Assembly: GCA_009617715.1 (NCBI GenBank)
Contig: VTFK01000123.1
Coordinates: forward strand, 248,001 to 312,000
Direction: 5' to 3'
DNA: 64,000 nucleotides
From: Plectrocnemia conspersa
Taxonomy: Eukaryota; Arthropoda; Insecta; Trichoptera; Polycentropodidae
Under the pieces are notes generated by a model. The model ran no database searches and was not told the origin of the DNA. It worked only from the letters and a program-made list of their open reading frames with translations. The position numbers and the translations under genes are program-made. Shown in pieces: positions 36,761 to 48,845 of the stretch; position 1 is the stretch's first letter, and each line of letters opens with the position of its first letter.

Positions 36761-37490
36761 AGCGCCGAATTATTGTGCTAAGGACGCGATCGCCCATAAA
36801 TTACAAACGTCAGGATTTTATGTACATTTATTTTTTATTAGCATCACGTATGCGATTTAAAAAAAGCGATCGCATAACTTATATCACAATAACCCTTATA
36901 GGTAATAAACAATTTTTATATTTTTATTCATAATATAATTCAAAATTTCATACACGATCTTTTGGCATTGTTTGCTGCAGACCTATGTGCAATGTTTAAC
37001 AAAAATATTGTCAAACAGCATAAAAATAAGTGTGAGAAGTGATATTTTTTAGCATAATTAGATAATGTATATTCAAAGCTTGATCAATGTGTTATTGCAT
37101 AATGAAATTATGTTTCCATGCACTTATTGATCTTCTTGTGTAAAGAATTTTTGACTAGCCTTCAAATGATTCTATATAAAGTTATAAAGAATCTAAAAAA
37201 TATTTTTTAATAATGGATACAGGTTCATACACCGATGTTACACCGAAATGGATAAAAATTTGCTTAATTGACAAAAATGTCTAAGCCCGTTGCTTCACTT
37301 ACGAATTAGGCAAATTATCTGCCGAATTCATGAATTGGGCAGGAATTGTTTTGCTTATTTTGTGCATTGAGAAAAGTAAATAATATCATCATTTTTAAGC
37401 AATGATTTCGATATATCCTGAAGACTTTTTGCTATTCGCATACATTGATTGCAGTGCATGGTACGTCTATAAAAGGCACATTTTATAAAT
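36761..37490. other. Intergenic DNA, nothing recognised
   Basis: AT-rich, no gene seen. Confidence 0.4.
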
Positions 37491-37496
37491 CTAGGT

Positions 37497-37640
37497 CAAC
37501 CAGCTCTCCCGGCCATCCGGGGCACCTGAGGGCGTTGCTATTATTATATAACTTTTGCATTGGGGGCTGCACACAGTGTTGCATCCTCATCCCATTGCAC
37601 TCGGGGTAGTTACCCCCATTTGCCTCGCCCTAGTTATGTC
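37497..37640. repeat. GC-rich insert, probable transposon fragment
   Basis: About 140 bases including CCCGGCCATCCGGGGCACC and GCACTCGGGGTAGTTACCCC are abruptly GC-rich inside AT-rich DNA and have no open frame. This pattern resembles a short DNA-transposon remnant. No second copy was seen in the window. Confidence 0.3.
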
Positions 37641-38147
37641 ATGTAAATACTGATGTAGCAAAATATGTATACAGTGCTAAAACCAGGGCTATTAAAACCA
37701 GCAAGGAAAGTCATTATAAATATCATTTAAATTTAGTGCAAGTTCATATTCATAACATATATGTATAGTACATTTAGTATATGTGTATGTACATTTAACA
37801 CGAGACGAGCTTTCAAAGTCGGAATTTTTCAAAGGCTCAAGTTTTCAATACCGAAACACAGGTATTTTTATTATTAATAAATTAATCTACCTTCTATGTA
37901 GTACAAACATAATACAAGCATGTTTTTGTTATTAAATTGTTCACATTGTACAGTCATTGAGTACAAAAAAATCTCGTCAAATTATGATATTTTTTCATAC
38001 ATGGAATACCTTTATATATGTTCAAAAAAGAAGGATTAAGATTACCATTTTACTACACATTAAGATTAAATATATGATTTGTATACAATGTGATGTGTAT
38101 TAACAAAATAAATTATTATGATACGCCACATGTTTTTTTTAATTAGT

Positions 38148-38290
38148 GGGTTATCAAACTCTTCTGTGAAGGTAAAATTAACATTACTACAAACTATCAA
38201 TCTGAAAGAAGTACGTAAATTTCCTAATATTTTCAATATGCGTTCAAAAGTCTTTGAAAGATTATTTAGACGACTAAAAAGCTGTTTGAT
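38148..38290 (+). repeat. 143-bp direct duplication, copy 1
   Basis: GGGTTATCAAACTCTTCTGT to GACGACTAAAAAGCTGTTTGAT is repeated at 38632-38774 with about one mismatch (TTCCTAAT against TTCTTAAT). Copy 1 is followed at once by a partial repeat of its own end (TTATTTAGACGACTAAAAA) and then by repeat H. Confidence 0.9.
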
Positions 38291-38308
38291 TATTTAGACG
38301 ACTAAAAA

Positions 38309-38633
38309 TCTATTTACGATTGGAAATATTAACGCACATCATAATCACTTTGCACTCGTAATCGTAATCGTGCTAGTTCGACTCGCGTTTTAACCGTTTA
38401 TTTAAAATGTAACGCCGTGGGAGATCATTTAACGGATTAATGTACGCTCCATAAATCATAAAGGATTAAATATTGTTTTGTCTAGACGCTAGACAAAACA
38501 CGTTTTCTATTCTCTAGACTCTATAGAATAGAAAAACGTGCAAGCATTTACACTACCTTATCGGCCAATAGTAATTTATTTCAAAGGAATTCACCACTTT
38601 TCTATAATTGAACGTTCCACCGAAAATGATCGG
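38309..38633 (+). repeat. Dispersed repeat H, copy 2
   Basis: See 34621-34905. This copy contains two back-to-back hairpins: GTTTTGTCTAG/CTAGACAAAAC at 38476-38500, and CACGTTTTCTATTCT/AGAATAGAAAAACGTG at about 38500-38541. It lies exactly between the two copies of the 143-bp duplication. Confidence 0.75.
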
Positions 38634-38774
38634 GTTATCAAACTCTTCTGTGAAGGTAAAATTAACATTACTACAAACTATCAATCTGAAAGAAGTACGT
38701 AAATTTCTTAATATTTTCAATATGCGTTCAAAAGTCTTTGAAAGATTATTTAGACGACTAAAAAGCTGTTTGAT
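38632..38774 (+). repeat. 143-bp direct duplication, copy 2
   Basis: This is the near-identical partner of 38148-38290. Repeat H copy 2 fills the interval, so a segmental duplication or the insertion of H is implied. Confidence 0.9.
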
Positions 38775-40160
38775 ATACAGTTTTATTACCCATTACACAG
38801 ATAAAACACATGTGTCCAGATTCAAAATTACTTGTCTCTCTGGTCTCTAGTTCCTCACAGTGCTGAGTTTATCAAGCTCCGCCAATGTATAATAAAGTAA
38901 GATTATGTTTTATTTGACCATTGTGGTCGCTTCCGATGATGTCAAAAAGATATGTACAACAATCTATTCGGTGCACGAGACAATGCCAATTATATCTAGA
39001 GGTTTGTAAGAACATAAATAAATTGCGTGAGTATTTAATACGGTTAAGTAATTTTGATTACGGCTTATACACATATAATAACGATCAAAAGTCTGCTTGA
39101 CTAATTGAGCTTAGTCGCTCTTTAAATCTTGGGTGTTCTGAAGTGACTATTTCACTATTATTTTTGCTTAACAAACTACCTTTGTTCTTCTAGTACTTCT
39201 AGAGTACTTCTGTTAAAACCCATAAAAAATACTAAATATGCTTTGCCAAGTTAAGTCTAATAAACAGATGATTGATGATTAAGTTTTCATAAAAATGAAA
39301 CTTGCTACATAGTTATTTATTACAAAGAAAGCATGTTACATTGTTATTTAGTAAAAATATAGTATGTATTTAGTAAAGATATACCACTGTGGGAAGTCCA
39401 CCCAGCTGCGCTTAGGTCATCCAAACTAAAAAAATAACTTATATAAAGGAAATAGCAACGCGTTTTTACAAAAGGTATAATAAAAATAAGAGAATACTCA
39501 ATACCACAAATACCAAACTGAATTATTATTATTATGATCATAAAAACAACTCTTTTGTGCGTAAAGGATAGGAAAAATATATTGACAAAAATCAATATTT
39601 TTTTTCAATTATTAAGTGGGATATAACGAAATTTATGGACACGATAACAGCTGTAGTTTTAATCATATGAACATTAACCTTTTTAAGGTAACTTCATTAC
39701 ATCAAATCTTTAAAAAAAAAATATTTTCTAACACTTATATTTACAAAATTTTAAAGAAAATACTGATGTGTTGAATCTAAAATTAAAAAAGTCTGAGTTC
39801 TGCCTTAATTATTCATACGACTATTTTCATTGTATTAAATATTTTATGCATCTCGTTTTGTAAAATATGGTTTTTATCATTATTTTTTTACTTTATTCGT
39901 ATGTATTGGAAGCCCTGGTCAAAACTATAACACACTATGAAAAATCATGAGATACATATGTATATGCGACTTATAAAAATTGGCTGCGGTTGTTTAGTAC
40001 AATCTCTACTAAGTTATGTATAATAATACAAAGAAACATATAATGCTGCATAATCGCATTATTCCACTTGACTAACGATAATATTGTATAAATCAACGAC
40101 AAACAAGGTCATATTATTACATAAAATTGTAGGTAATTTATAAACAAAATGACACACTGT
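38775..40160. other. Intergenic DNA, nothing recognised
   Basis: AT-rich, no gene seen. Confidence 0.4.
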
Positions 40161-40167
40161 TTTACTT

Positions 40168-40216
40168 ATTGCATCAATTGTAGAAGTTATTGAATAACTA
40201 TTACAATTGATGCAAT
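40168..40216. repeat. 49-bp near-perfect palindrome
   Basis: ATTGCATCAATTGTAGAAGTT and AATAACTATTACAATTGATG (then CAAT) are complementary apart from one or two bases, with almost no loop. It is too tight for a pre-miRNA; a fold-back or cruciform sequence. Confidence 0.75.
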
Positions 40217-40289
40217 ATATTACGTACATTTTTTTTTGAAATAGACTTTTTTAAATACTTATTAACTTTTAAAGTATTTCCGGATTTTT

Positions 40290-40750
40290 TATTTGGACAA
40301 TTTTACTACTTACGATCAGGCCATGGCAGCTACACAGGCCGATATCACACATATTGTGCCATCGGCATTCAATGGTGAGCGCTATAGGAGCATGATAACC
40401 GATTATTTTTGCCACGAAATCGAATATATTGATGTAGAAGACATGTGGTTTCAACAAGACGGCGTAAGTTGCAATGTATTGCGTAAAAAGTTCACAGTTC
40501 TCAGTGCATATTATTTCACGTTTTGGTGAGGTTAACTGGCCGCCAAGATCATGCGATTGAACGCCGATGGATTTTTTTGTGGGGTTATGCTAAGAATCGT
40601 GTCTACGCCGATAAACCCGAAACGTTTGAACATCTAAAAACCAACATCCGCCAAGTTATAACTGAGGTACCGCCCGAAATGTACGAAAAATCATCGAAAA
40701 TTACGTCGAATGGTTCGATTGCTGAAAAAGATCCAGATGCGGCCATTTAA
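40290..40750 (+). pseudogene. Tc1/mariner-type transposase relic, 3' part
   Basis: Two abutting plus frames (40293-40529, then about 40523-40750) make the C-terminal half of an IS630-Tc1-mariner transposase: NGERYRSMITDYF, MWFQQDGVSCN (region of the second catalytic Asp), GEVNWPPRSCD (third Asp motif), then FLWGYAKNRVYADKPETFEH and a terminal EKDPDAAI. A missing base after RSCD shifts the frame, and the N-terminal half is absent. It belongs to the same family as the relic at 25150-26315, in the opposite orientation. Confidence 0.8.
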
Positions 40751-41340
40751 TTGATATTATTTGATATAACTAATGAAATATATTAAATGTCTTTAATTTT
40801 TTTTTTAAAAAAAGTTCTCAAGCTTATATGGATATATATTATAGATATGCAAGAAAAATACAAATTGAATTAAAAGTTACTATAATGTGTGTAAAGGAGT
40901 CGCGATACTATATTTATTTTATAATAAATATAGTAATATTGCTAAATATTGGTGGCAACGCGAGACAACTTCGTAGAACTCAATCTCGTGAAGTCTGCAT
41001 GTGATTGAGGATTATGACATGCATCATATCAATAAAATGTTATATTATTTTATGAAGACTAATTAATTATCTTGTAATTTTGGATCACAAAGTATATTTC
41101 AATAAATTAAATCTAATTTATTACCACTATTATTAATTTCAATATTAAAAAAATCATATTTTTACTTTCCCATATCCATAGCTTATATATTTTACTCCCC
41201 TTTTCTTTTTTGCGACCTGCTATACACCTGTGAAAATAAAAATGAAATTTGTAAAGATCCTACATGATATACGTTCGAACGGATCAAATATATTTTGTCG
41301 AATTGAAAATAAATTTTAGAGCCCCGTCGAATGCACACGG
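40751..41340. other. Intergenic DNA upstream of DNAJC12
   Basis: AT-rich, no gene or repeat identified. Confidence 0.4.
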
Positions 41341-41369
41341 AACGTTTTCAATACATTTGGTAAAATCGA

Positions 41370-41491
41370 TTTGACAATTGCGGCCATAACGCTGCGCGCG
41401 CCGTCCATGCCCCACTCGCCCTCTGTGCGCTCGCTCGCCGGCATTGATTTTGCGTCTGCGGCGGCCGACGGCGGCGAGCTAAGGCCGAACC
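41370..41491 (+). promoter_or_regulatory. CpG-rich promoter or 5'UTR region of DNAJC12
   Basis: The ~120 bases just before the DNAJC12 start are the most CpG-dense of the neighbourhood (GCTGCGCGCGCCGTCC, CTGCGGCGGCCGACGGCGGC). No TATA box is apparent. The start context AACCATGGCC is a strong translation initiation context. Confidence 0.5.
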
Positions 41492-44400
41492 ATGGCCGCC
41501 GTCGACGAGATCCTCAGCTACACGCCCAGCCCCGACGAAGACTACTACGCCCTACTGGGATGCGACGAGCATTCTACGGTAATTATTTTGTTTTGTACAA
41601 TACGAATACGAATACGAATATACCATCCCTTACAAAATGGAGGCTTGACCTACTTATTTTATTCGCCCGCCAGGTGGAGCAAATCACCACCGAGTACAAA
41701 GCCCTGGCTCTGCAGTTCCATCCCGATAAGTCCGGAGGCGATAAAGACGCAGATGCCAAGTTTCAGAAGTTGCAGGTTTGTACTTGGTTTATCCTTGATA
41801 AAAGTGAAAGGCGGATTTATTATTGTTATGGCCAAACATATGGATCGCTTCAAATTAAAATTAACAATATTGAATACGATTCCAACTAGATTCTAATCCT
41901 TTCGGAATTATTTATCTCCGAATTCAATCTATCAATCAACTTGAATTAAAAATTAAATCCAATGAATCATTTTTATAAGCAAAAACCGTTTGTTAGAGTT
42001 TCGATATTAGGATATCAATATTAATAACTAAATTGTTATTACAGTAAAAAATCATGTTTTCCAAGTTACCATAATCTTTTTAAAAAAACTAAAAAAGTAA
42101 GATGCCCTTTCTTAAAATCTTAAGAGCTAATAATAATATTCCCTGTCAATACTTTTTTTTACTTGAATGCGCATTCGAGACTATATTTTACTATTTAAAA
42201 ATATTCATAAATACAATTTTGAAATATATTATCATAATCCTTATAATATTGTCATGAGAGAATTTTAAAGATCAGTTTTTACCAATTCCTTGAATAGAAT
42301 TTGCTCAAACGGTGGTTGATTTACAGCACTGATCAAGTGCCCTTGCAAAATGGATTATTATATGTATAATATATTCTGCACATTTTCGGCTCTTTTCATT
42401 ATATAGATACATATTAAATTGATATATAAAAATTCGTATCTATAAATATAGACATTAGCTGTTATTGTAATTTTGAATTAATTTAACCCTACATATTGAG
42501 ATTTAATAAAATATTCAATATTAATAACTAAATTCTTATTAAAGTAAAAAATGTTTTCCAAATAACCATGAATTTTCTAAAGATACTAGAAAAGTAATAT
42601 TATTTTTTTTTTAATTTTCACAATTTTTAATCTTAACAGTTAATAATAATATTATCTGTCGATACTTTTTACTTGAATGCGCATATGAGATTATATTTTA
42701 TTATACTATTTAAAAATATCCATAAATACATGTTTCAAATTTAATATCATAGTTTATATAAATTATGAATATATTTTAGTCATAAATATATAATGAAAGA
42801 TATTGAACTATAAAATATGCCTAAACGATAAAAAACTAAAACGAAAGAAGGTTGCAGAATTATGGATTAAAAAATAATAATAAAAGGATAGTACAATATG
42901 GCTTTATGTTTAAAAAAATCTGTTTATTTTATATTATCAGGAAATTTAAATAATTTACATAATTATTATTTACGTTGCAAATTAATGCAATGAAATAATA
43001 ATTATAAGCAAATTATTTAAAAATAAAATACATAATAGATTATTATATAAAAAACGTATTTATAGACATTAACTCTAAAATATCGTTATTATGGGAATTA
43101 CAATATGGTTCCATATTATCGTTTATTTAAATATTGTGTACAATTATTTTACATTGCATTATCATAAGGGAAATTTAAAGCTTAGTTTTTGTCAAACAAG
43201 TCGATAAATGAAACTTACTCAAACAATAAAAAAATAAAACGAGAATAGTTAACAGAATTATGAATAAAAAACGATGTTAAAAAATTAAGACTGTGATCAA
43301 AATAATTAAATTATTTTATCGCACCATTTTAAATTTCATTGAAATTGATCAATAATTACGGATATATTAAAAAAAATATATTTCATGTTTATTTGTCGGC
43401 TAAAATGACTAACTAAGAAATAAAATGAGATACGTTAACTAAAAATTATAATGAGCAAAAATCCCAAATGACCTTTCAGAATTTTTAAATGAACAAAAAT
43501 TCTAAATGACCGTTTTTGCCCTACATTACTTTTTTCAAAATCTGGTCACCCCATATTAGTAGACTATATTCGTACATTTTACAATATTATACAATAATAT
43601 TTTTTCATCTAGTCCGTTTCTATATAGGTCAGGGGTTCTGAATAAATTAAGGACCCCTGACCTATATAGACTAATTGAGCAACAAGCACAAGAGGGAACC
43701 GCAGTGTCGCAATAATTTTTGGCGTAGGCGCGCATCACAGAGGGCCTACGCCGTAAGCCCCCTTTGTGATGTTCGATTACGTCCTGGAATACAGGCTCAC
43801 ATTTTTCGGATCAGAATTTATAAATGTCAACATATGTAAATCTTACCATCAACATGGTATGATTTACATATATCAACACATGGACAGATTCAATTTTTTA
43901 GGCTGGCAATAGTGTTATCGTATAAGATTGGTACAACTGTTCGACTGCAACACTTGCATCTATAAAGAGGAAGGCCAAAAATGACAACTAAAGCGCTTAT
44001 AATTGCTTAAAAAATGCATCTTGATTAATTAATAAAAAAATTAATATAACGGTTTTTCTTTTTTTTAATACTACTTAGTTTCATTAAATAATTGTTCAAA
44101 AGGCAAAGACACATATATGAGTACCACGATTGGAATGAGATAATAAAATAGGTTAACTTCGAGTTTCCTGCGTAGAATATGTGAATGTGGCAGTACGTTA
44201 CTTTATTATGACCATGTGTTTTTTTTATTTCTGACCATCTATTATTTTTATTCTGACAAAGGTGTTAATACAATTTTGATTTGATTTTTATTCTGACCCA
44301 AAGTTTATTTGAATTCTGACCATTTAATTTTACGCGTGCTGGAGGGAAGGGGTTTCTCGGAATTAAAACATCCATTCTTATATATTTCCGAGTGTTTATA

Positions 44401-46958
44401 TTCTTTGGCGTGAATTTAAAACAAAAAAGCTTATCAAGACAATTCAGTGATTATTCCGGACACGATCTTTCCGAACACTGATTATTCTGGACATTGGTTT
44501 TTCTGGACAGGATTTTTGCGGACATTAAATATTCCGGACAAAATAATATTTTTAATATTATTTAAAAAAATTTAAGCAAAACAGATGGATGTTTATATGT
44601 TATAAATATGTTATAAAATGCTATAAATATGATCAAAATAACAGCATCAGTAATTTTGAAAAACTTATTTTTTTTATTTTTTTTCTCGAAGTAAAAATAT
44701 TGATTCATTAGATTTAATTCAAGTTGATTGCTACATTGAACTCGATAGTTAAAAAAATCAACAATCTAAATGTTTGCCTCTAAAATATTATTTTAATGTA
44801 TTTAATATTTTAATATTTTTTTGTCCGGAAAAATCCTTTCCGATAAAAATCAGTGTTCGGAAAGATCGTGTCCGAAAAAATACGAACACTTATGCAAATA
44901 ATTAAGCAGATATTTTCGTTCGATGGAATAACTTAAATAGTACTACATATATTAAATATCCATAATATTTCATTTTGTCACTATTTTTTTCAGATTATAT
45001 TGTTTTAATGAATTTAAGATATTTAAGACTTTTTAAGAAAAATGGATTGTAATATTTTTTTGTATTTTTATTTATCAATAAAAATTTTAAAAATACTTCA
45101 TTATTTCGCATATAAAGCAATACTATAAATTTTATATAATGTGTTATTTGTAATGAAAAATGTAAAAACTCGAAACAAATAATACAAAAAAAAACAGAAC
45201 TTTCACTGTGAAAAATGCAGATTTACTTACAAAATATCATTGACTTCATTCTATTTTACTTATTTTACTATTTATTTCATATTTCAATACATTCTTATTC
45301 GTTCAAAAATAAATTTCTGTGAAAAGCAGGGCTGTGAGTCGTTAAAAAATTGACCGATTTTAACAATTTTAATAAGATTATTTTTTGCCAGTATATAATT
45401 GATAGCAATAAAAATAATGTCAACAATTTTTGAATTACAAAAAAAATAAAAGGATTAAAAAAATCATTAAGCAAAAAAATACCACGTCTACCTTATTCAC
45501 ATTTATTGACTTATTATTATGATATATGTAAAAAAGTAAACACAAAATATTTTTTTTTATAAAAAAATATAATATACATATGCTAAGTAAAATAAAATAT
45601 TTATATTAAATAAAAAAATATTTAATAATTTTACTCACTAAGGAAAAAGCTAGTTTCATTAGTTTTATTTTGCTAGGTTGACTAAATCTAATCTTAAATC
45701 TTTAGTAATACTAGATCTAAATTTAATCTCTCTTATCCGTGATTTGAAAAAATAATTGCTTCTAATAAGTCAGCATTTATAGATTTGATTATTTTAAGCG
45801 CAGAAAGTAAACGCACTCGACATGTTAAAGAGTCAGAACCAGTCGATTTTTTACGACTCTGACTCCACAGCCTGGTGAAAAGGTTAAATGTACATGTGTG
45901 AGATACATAAAATCAGAATATAAGAAAATAATAAAAATAAATTAAAAATACTAAGATGACAATTTGTATAATGTTCTTATAAAAAAATTCGAAATATTTA
46001 TAAATTGAAATGGAACAATGGTTATTTTTTGAGATTGAGTGTCTCCTGGGATCGCTGTCTGTTTTAAACTGTATTAGATTTTCTTTTAAGTGCTTTTTCT
46101 ACCATGATTTCCCGGGACATTTATTAAATGTTATATTATATGGAAAGAAAACGAAAATTGTACATCCAAGGACTTTTTTTATCCCCCTTTTTACTTATTA
46201 TAAAAATTAATTGTTTATATTTACTTGATCTTGCTTAATATTATGTATCCCCTCGATAGTCCATGTCAAAGAGTAGGGGGAAGGGAGACAAAACCACACA
46301 CAAAGCCATTGTTTTCATCCTTTCTTTATCATAAATAATTTTACTTATTCATACAATTAATTACTTTCGGTATGAGGAAGGATTTGATCCTAGGAGAAGC
46401 AGATGTTAAATACACGGAACAATCAATTTACAGAAATTGCAATGTCTAAAATCGCATACTAACTTGCAGTAACAGATTATGTAACAGAATGTTATCCTTC
46501 TGGGCACTTCTACAGATTCTCTGTTCTATGGTTTAATATGAAAAACCCTAAAAATAATCGATAAACATGTCTATGTTTTCCTATTCGATTCAATTTTTTT
46601 TGTAAATGTAATTAATTTTGTTATGTATTTTCTACATCAGGAGGCTAAGGAGACCCTCTGCGACCCTGCCAAGCGCATCAACTACGACAAGTGGCGCAGC
46701 AGCGGCATCTCCATCAGCTACAAGCAATGGCTCGGCATGAAAGAGCACGTGCAGCAATCCATGCACTGGGCGACCCCCAAAACTAAAGATCGCATGATTG
46801 TTGGCGCCGGTGGCTCCAGTAGCACCTTGGGCACGGGTCCGGCGGCCGCTCGCAGGGCCTCAGAAGGCGGAGCCGCTCACTGGGGCCGCTGGTCCGGTCA
46901 GGGAGGCCAAGAGCCACCTCCCGAAGTCGTATCTAAATTTCGAAATTACGAAATTTAA
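41492..46958 (+). CDS. DNAJC12: DnaJ homolog subfamily C member 12
   Basis: Three exons, 41492-41578, 41674-41775 and 46641-46958, have GT..AG borders and phase 0 junctions and give 168 residues. DNAJC12 is a cytosolic J-domain co-chaperone that hands clients to HSP70; in mammals these are the aromatic amino acid hydroxylases. Exon 1 encodes [20 protein letters not shown], exon 2 the J-domain HPD motif (residues 45-47, [10 protein letters not shown]) ending FQKLQ. Exon 3 begins EAKETLCDP and includes YDKWR, the family-typical QWL..SMHW segment, and the conserved C-terminus KFRNYEI. This matches the vertebrate architecture (J domain at the N-terminus, conserved KFRNYEI end), with a shorter linker. 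The 95-bp first intron contrasts with a 4,865-bp second intron packed with repeats. The exons are much richer in GC than the introns. Confidence 0.95.
42005..42760 (+). repeat. Diverged ~505-bp tandem duplication in DNAJC12 intron 2
   Basis: About 42010-42245 and about 42515-42760 share TCAATATTAATAACTAAATT, AGCTAATAATAATATT, ACTTGAATGCGCAT and ACTATTTAAAAATAT in the same order, offset by about 505 bases. Looser echoes continue to about 43450, so this may be the remnant of a longer array. Confidence 0.7.
43466..43555 (+). repeat. Subrepeat array (AAATGACC words), copy 3
   Basis: AAAATCCCAAATGACCTTTC and GAACAAAAATTCTAAATGAC are two units of the family seen at 56316-56455 and inverted at 23215-23400. 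It lies in DNAJC12 intron 2. Confidence 0.45.
43619..43670. repeat. Perfect 18-bp stem with 16-base loop
   Basis: TCTATATAGGTCAGGGGT pairs exactly with ACCCCTGACCTATATAGA. Complementarity does not continue outward, which argues against a typical pre-miRNA. In DNAJC12 intron 2. Confidence 0.8.
43721..43771. repeat. Two overlapping, mutually exclusive hairpins
   Basis: Stem A is GGCGTAGGC (43721-43729) with GCCTACGCC (43744-43752). Stem B is CATCACAGAGGG (43733-43744) with CCCTTTGTGATG (43760-43771). They share bases and cannot form together. This GC-rich patch lies inside an AT-rich intron and may be a transposon end. Confidence 0.6.
43832..43871. repeat. 18-bp inverted repeat
   Basis: ATATGTAAATCTTACCAT and ATGGTATGATTTACATAT are complementary with one mismatch and a four-base loop. 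In DNAJC12 intron 2. Confidence 0.75.
44198..44335 (+). repeat. Subrepeat array, TTATTCTGACC words
   Basis: TTATTATGACCATGTG, TTATTTCTGACCATCTATT, TTTATTCTGACAAAGG, TTTTTATTCTGACCCAAAG and GAATTCTGACCATTTAA follow one another at 25-45 base spacing. The block TTATTCTGACCCAAAG is present in reverse complement at about 22235-22252. Confidence 0.6.
44447..44890. mobile_element. Subrepeat-ended element, TCCGGACA words
   Basis: The left array (44447-44543) repeats ATTCCGGACA, TTTCCGAACACTG, ATTCTGGACATTGG, TTTCTGGACAGG and TTTTGCGGACATT. The right array (44817-44890) is its reverse complement, with exact sharing of CGGACACGATCTTTCCGAAC in inverted form. The interior of ~270 bp is AT-rich and non-coding. 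It is a non-autonomous element about 444 bp long inside DNAJC12 intron 2. Confidence 0.7.
44891..46640. other. DNAJC12 intron 2, 3' half
   Basis: AT-rich intron without recognised genes. It ends at the acceptor TTTTCTACATCAG before exon 3. Confidence 0.6.
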
Positions 46959-48325
46959 TCACACTCAAAAATTATACGATTCCCTATGTTTTATTTTATT
47001 TTTAGTAACGCGATGGTGCTACAAAGGCCATGTGCCTGTCTTTGTCAGCATCAATTCTACTTTAAAACCCACATTCCCCACTATATGTTAGTTTAAGATA
47101 TTGTGATAGTATCCCGGGGCCACCGACGTGAAACAGTATTTGTGGCTCCTTTACAAGTCACTGTTGCACATCGGCGTCGCCGGTTAGATCTATGTTTATT
47201 ATATCTAGATTAGGCACAATATTCATCAAGTCAGCTCTCACAAATTGAATAACTATAATTATTACTATATAATTATTATATAAGCATAATCTGTGTTTAA
47301 TTGATGTTATACATTTGATGTGTTTATCTCTCGGTAGGTGTTAATTAATGTAATACGATATGATAACTTTGACGTCGTCTCCCTTATGTGTATACGTAAT
47401 TAAATGTACCTTGTCATACAATTTCCAGGTACTGATCGTAGACGTGACGCTGAGACATTTGCAGATAGTAGAAAATCATTCACATAACTCTAATTTATTT
47501 TTTAAACATAAAAATGACCGATACAGTTATTGGCTATTTAAGATCAAGTCAAATATATAAAAAAATCAGTTATCGATGATATATATTACAATCGAAACGG
47601 ATGATCCTACAATACAATACATTTTATATATATATATAAATTCAAAAATCCAATAACTATCGGTCACATTACATATTTTACGTTAAAACGATGGCCGTAA
47701 AACGGTAAAATTTTATATAATGCACGGTTAAAACGCCGAATGTACTGACTTCTATTTTTTGATAACGTTATTTTCTACCTAAATGATATTTTTTTCTATA
47801 TGATATTATCGTCGTAATGACGTTTGCGTACGTACGCAATTTATACCTATTATATATATATTTAAAAAATTATATACATATATATATATATATCTGAAAG
47901 TTGTGATAAAGTTTGTACCTTCTTCCTTACACAGGGTATTGTGATGAAAAGATGGCAAAAAACGGTGTACTGTCATGTCGCTTGATCATATCTATGATCG
48001 GTCGCGTAGTATCTCCAAGTAGGCGTGAAACTTTCTTTAAAAATATATAAAAAAATAACTCTTCAGGACCATTGCATGGTAACAATCAATCTTTCTTGAT
48101 AGGTACACTCTATTTTAAATGTCTTTACTTAGATTTCACTTGTGTGCCAACTTGCCCCCAAATCCCTCGTAGTAGGTGTCTGATAATTTATGTGATGCAA
48201 TTTGCCGTTTTTAATGTTTCATTGTATTAACTCTAAGGTTTGTGGTTATTAGATATATTTTATTGTTAATGATGTATGACCCATATTTTGATGTTATTGA
48301 ATCCTATATCAAATAATAAATATAT
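46959..48325 (+). other. Probable DNAJC12 3'UTR and flank
   Basis: After the TAA there is no further coding exon. The best poly(A) signal is AATAAA at 48315-48320 (ATAATAAATATATTG), followed by a GT/T-rich stretch. Earlier AT-rich signals could also be used, so the UTR length is uncertain. A TA-rich microsatellite lies near 47865-47900. Confidence 0.4.
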
Positions 48326-48720
48326 TGATGTTCCAACCGTAGATCTGATGGGTTTTATTAATAATTTCTTACTCTCTTATCTATAATATTATCCACAAAC
48401 ATCTTCAAATTTCTCCAGCTTCCTTCCTCGCTCTGCTGTGTTTCTCCATCCTTTCTATCATAATCCTACTACTTGCAGAATATAGCTCTGTTTTTTTTTA
48501 TTCATTTGACTATTTTTTTACAAGATTGTCTTAAAAGCATTTTTTATCACTGTTATTGAATAACAAAATTTGTTTTTGAAGCATAAGGTCACATTTATGA
48601 CACGTTAAAAAGTATTATCATACAACATAGATTGTGATTCTCCAGTTAAGATAATTTACTTAGATGTAAATGTTAAATGAAGAAAGTAATAGAATTTCTG
48701 CTATGCTGATGACATGACAC
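48326..48720. other. Intergenic DNA, nothing recognised
   Basis: AT-rich, no gene seen. Confidence 0.4.
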
Positions 48721-48721
48721 T

Positions 48722-48845
48722 TAAGGGCGGAATAGTGTAGTCCGTAGCGTCTTAGACTAGTACAGATTTACCCCGTTGTAACGCATTGTGCTTACGCCTG
48801 CCAGATTACAACGTAAGATTGAATAAAAATAATAATATAATAAAC
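48722..48845 (+). repeat. Probable SINE-like retroposon
   Basis: GGGCGGAATAGTGTAGTCCG opens a ~95-base unit that ends in ATTGAATAAAAATAATAATA, an A/T-rich simple tail. The head recurs at 58438-58470 (GACAGAATAGCGTAATCCGT, then AACGTC) and the tail half at about 4685-4765. Multiple copies with different truncations and a simple 3' tail fit a SINE or the 3' end of a LINE. I could not identify convincing A and B boxes. Confidence 0.45.

Noticed and set aside
41371..41889. 172-codon frame overlapping DNAJC12 exons 1 and 2
   Set aside because: It reads through intron 1 in a different frame; the family-matching protein uses the ATG at 41492 with splicing.
43619..43670. Perfect stem as a pre-miRNA
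   Set aside because: The stem is only 18 bp with no outward extension and lies among other transposon-derived palindromes.
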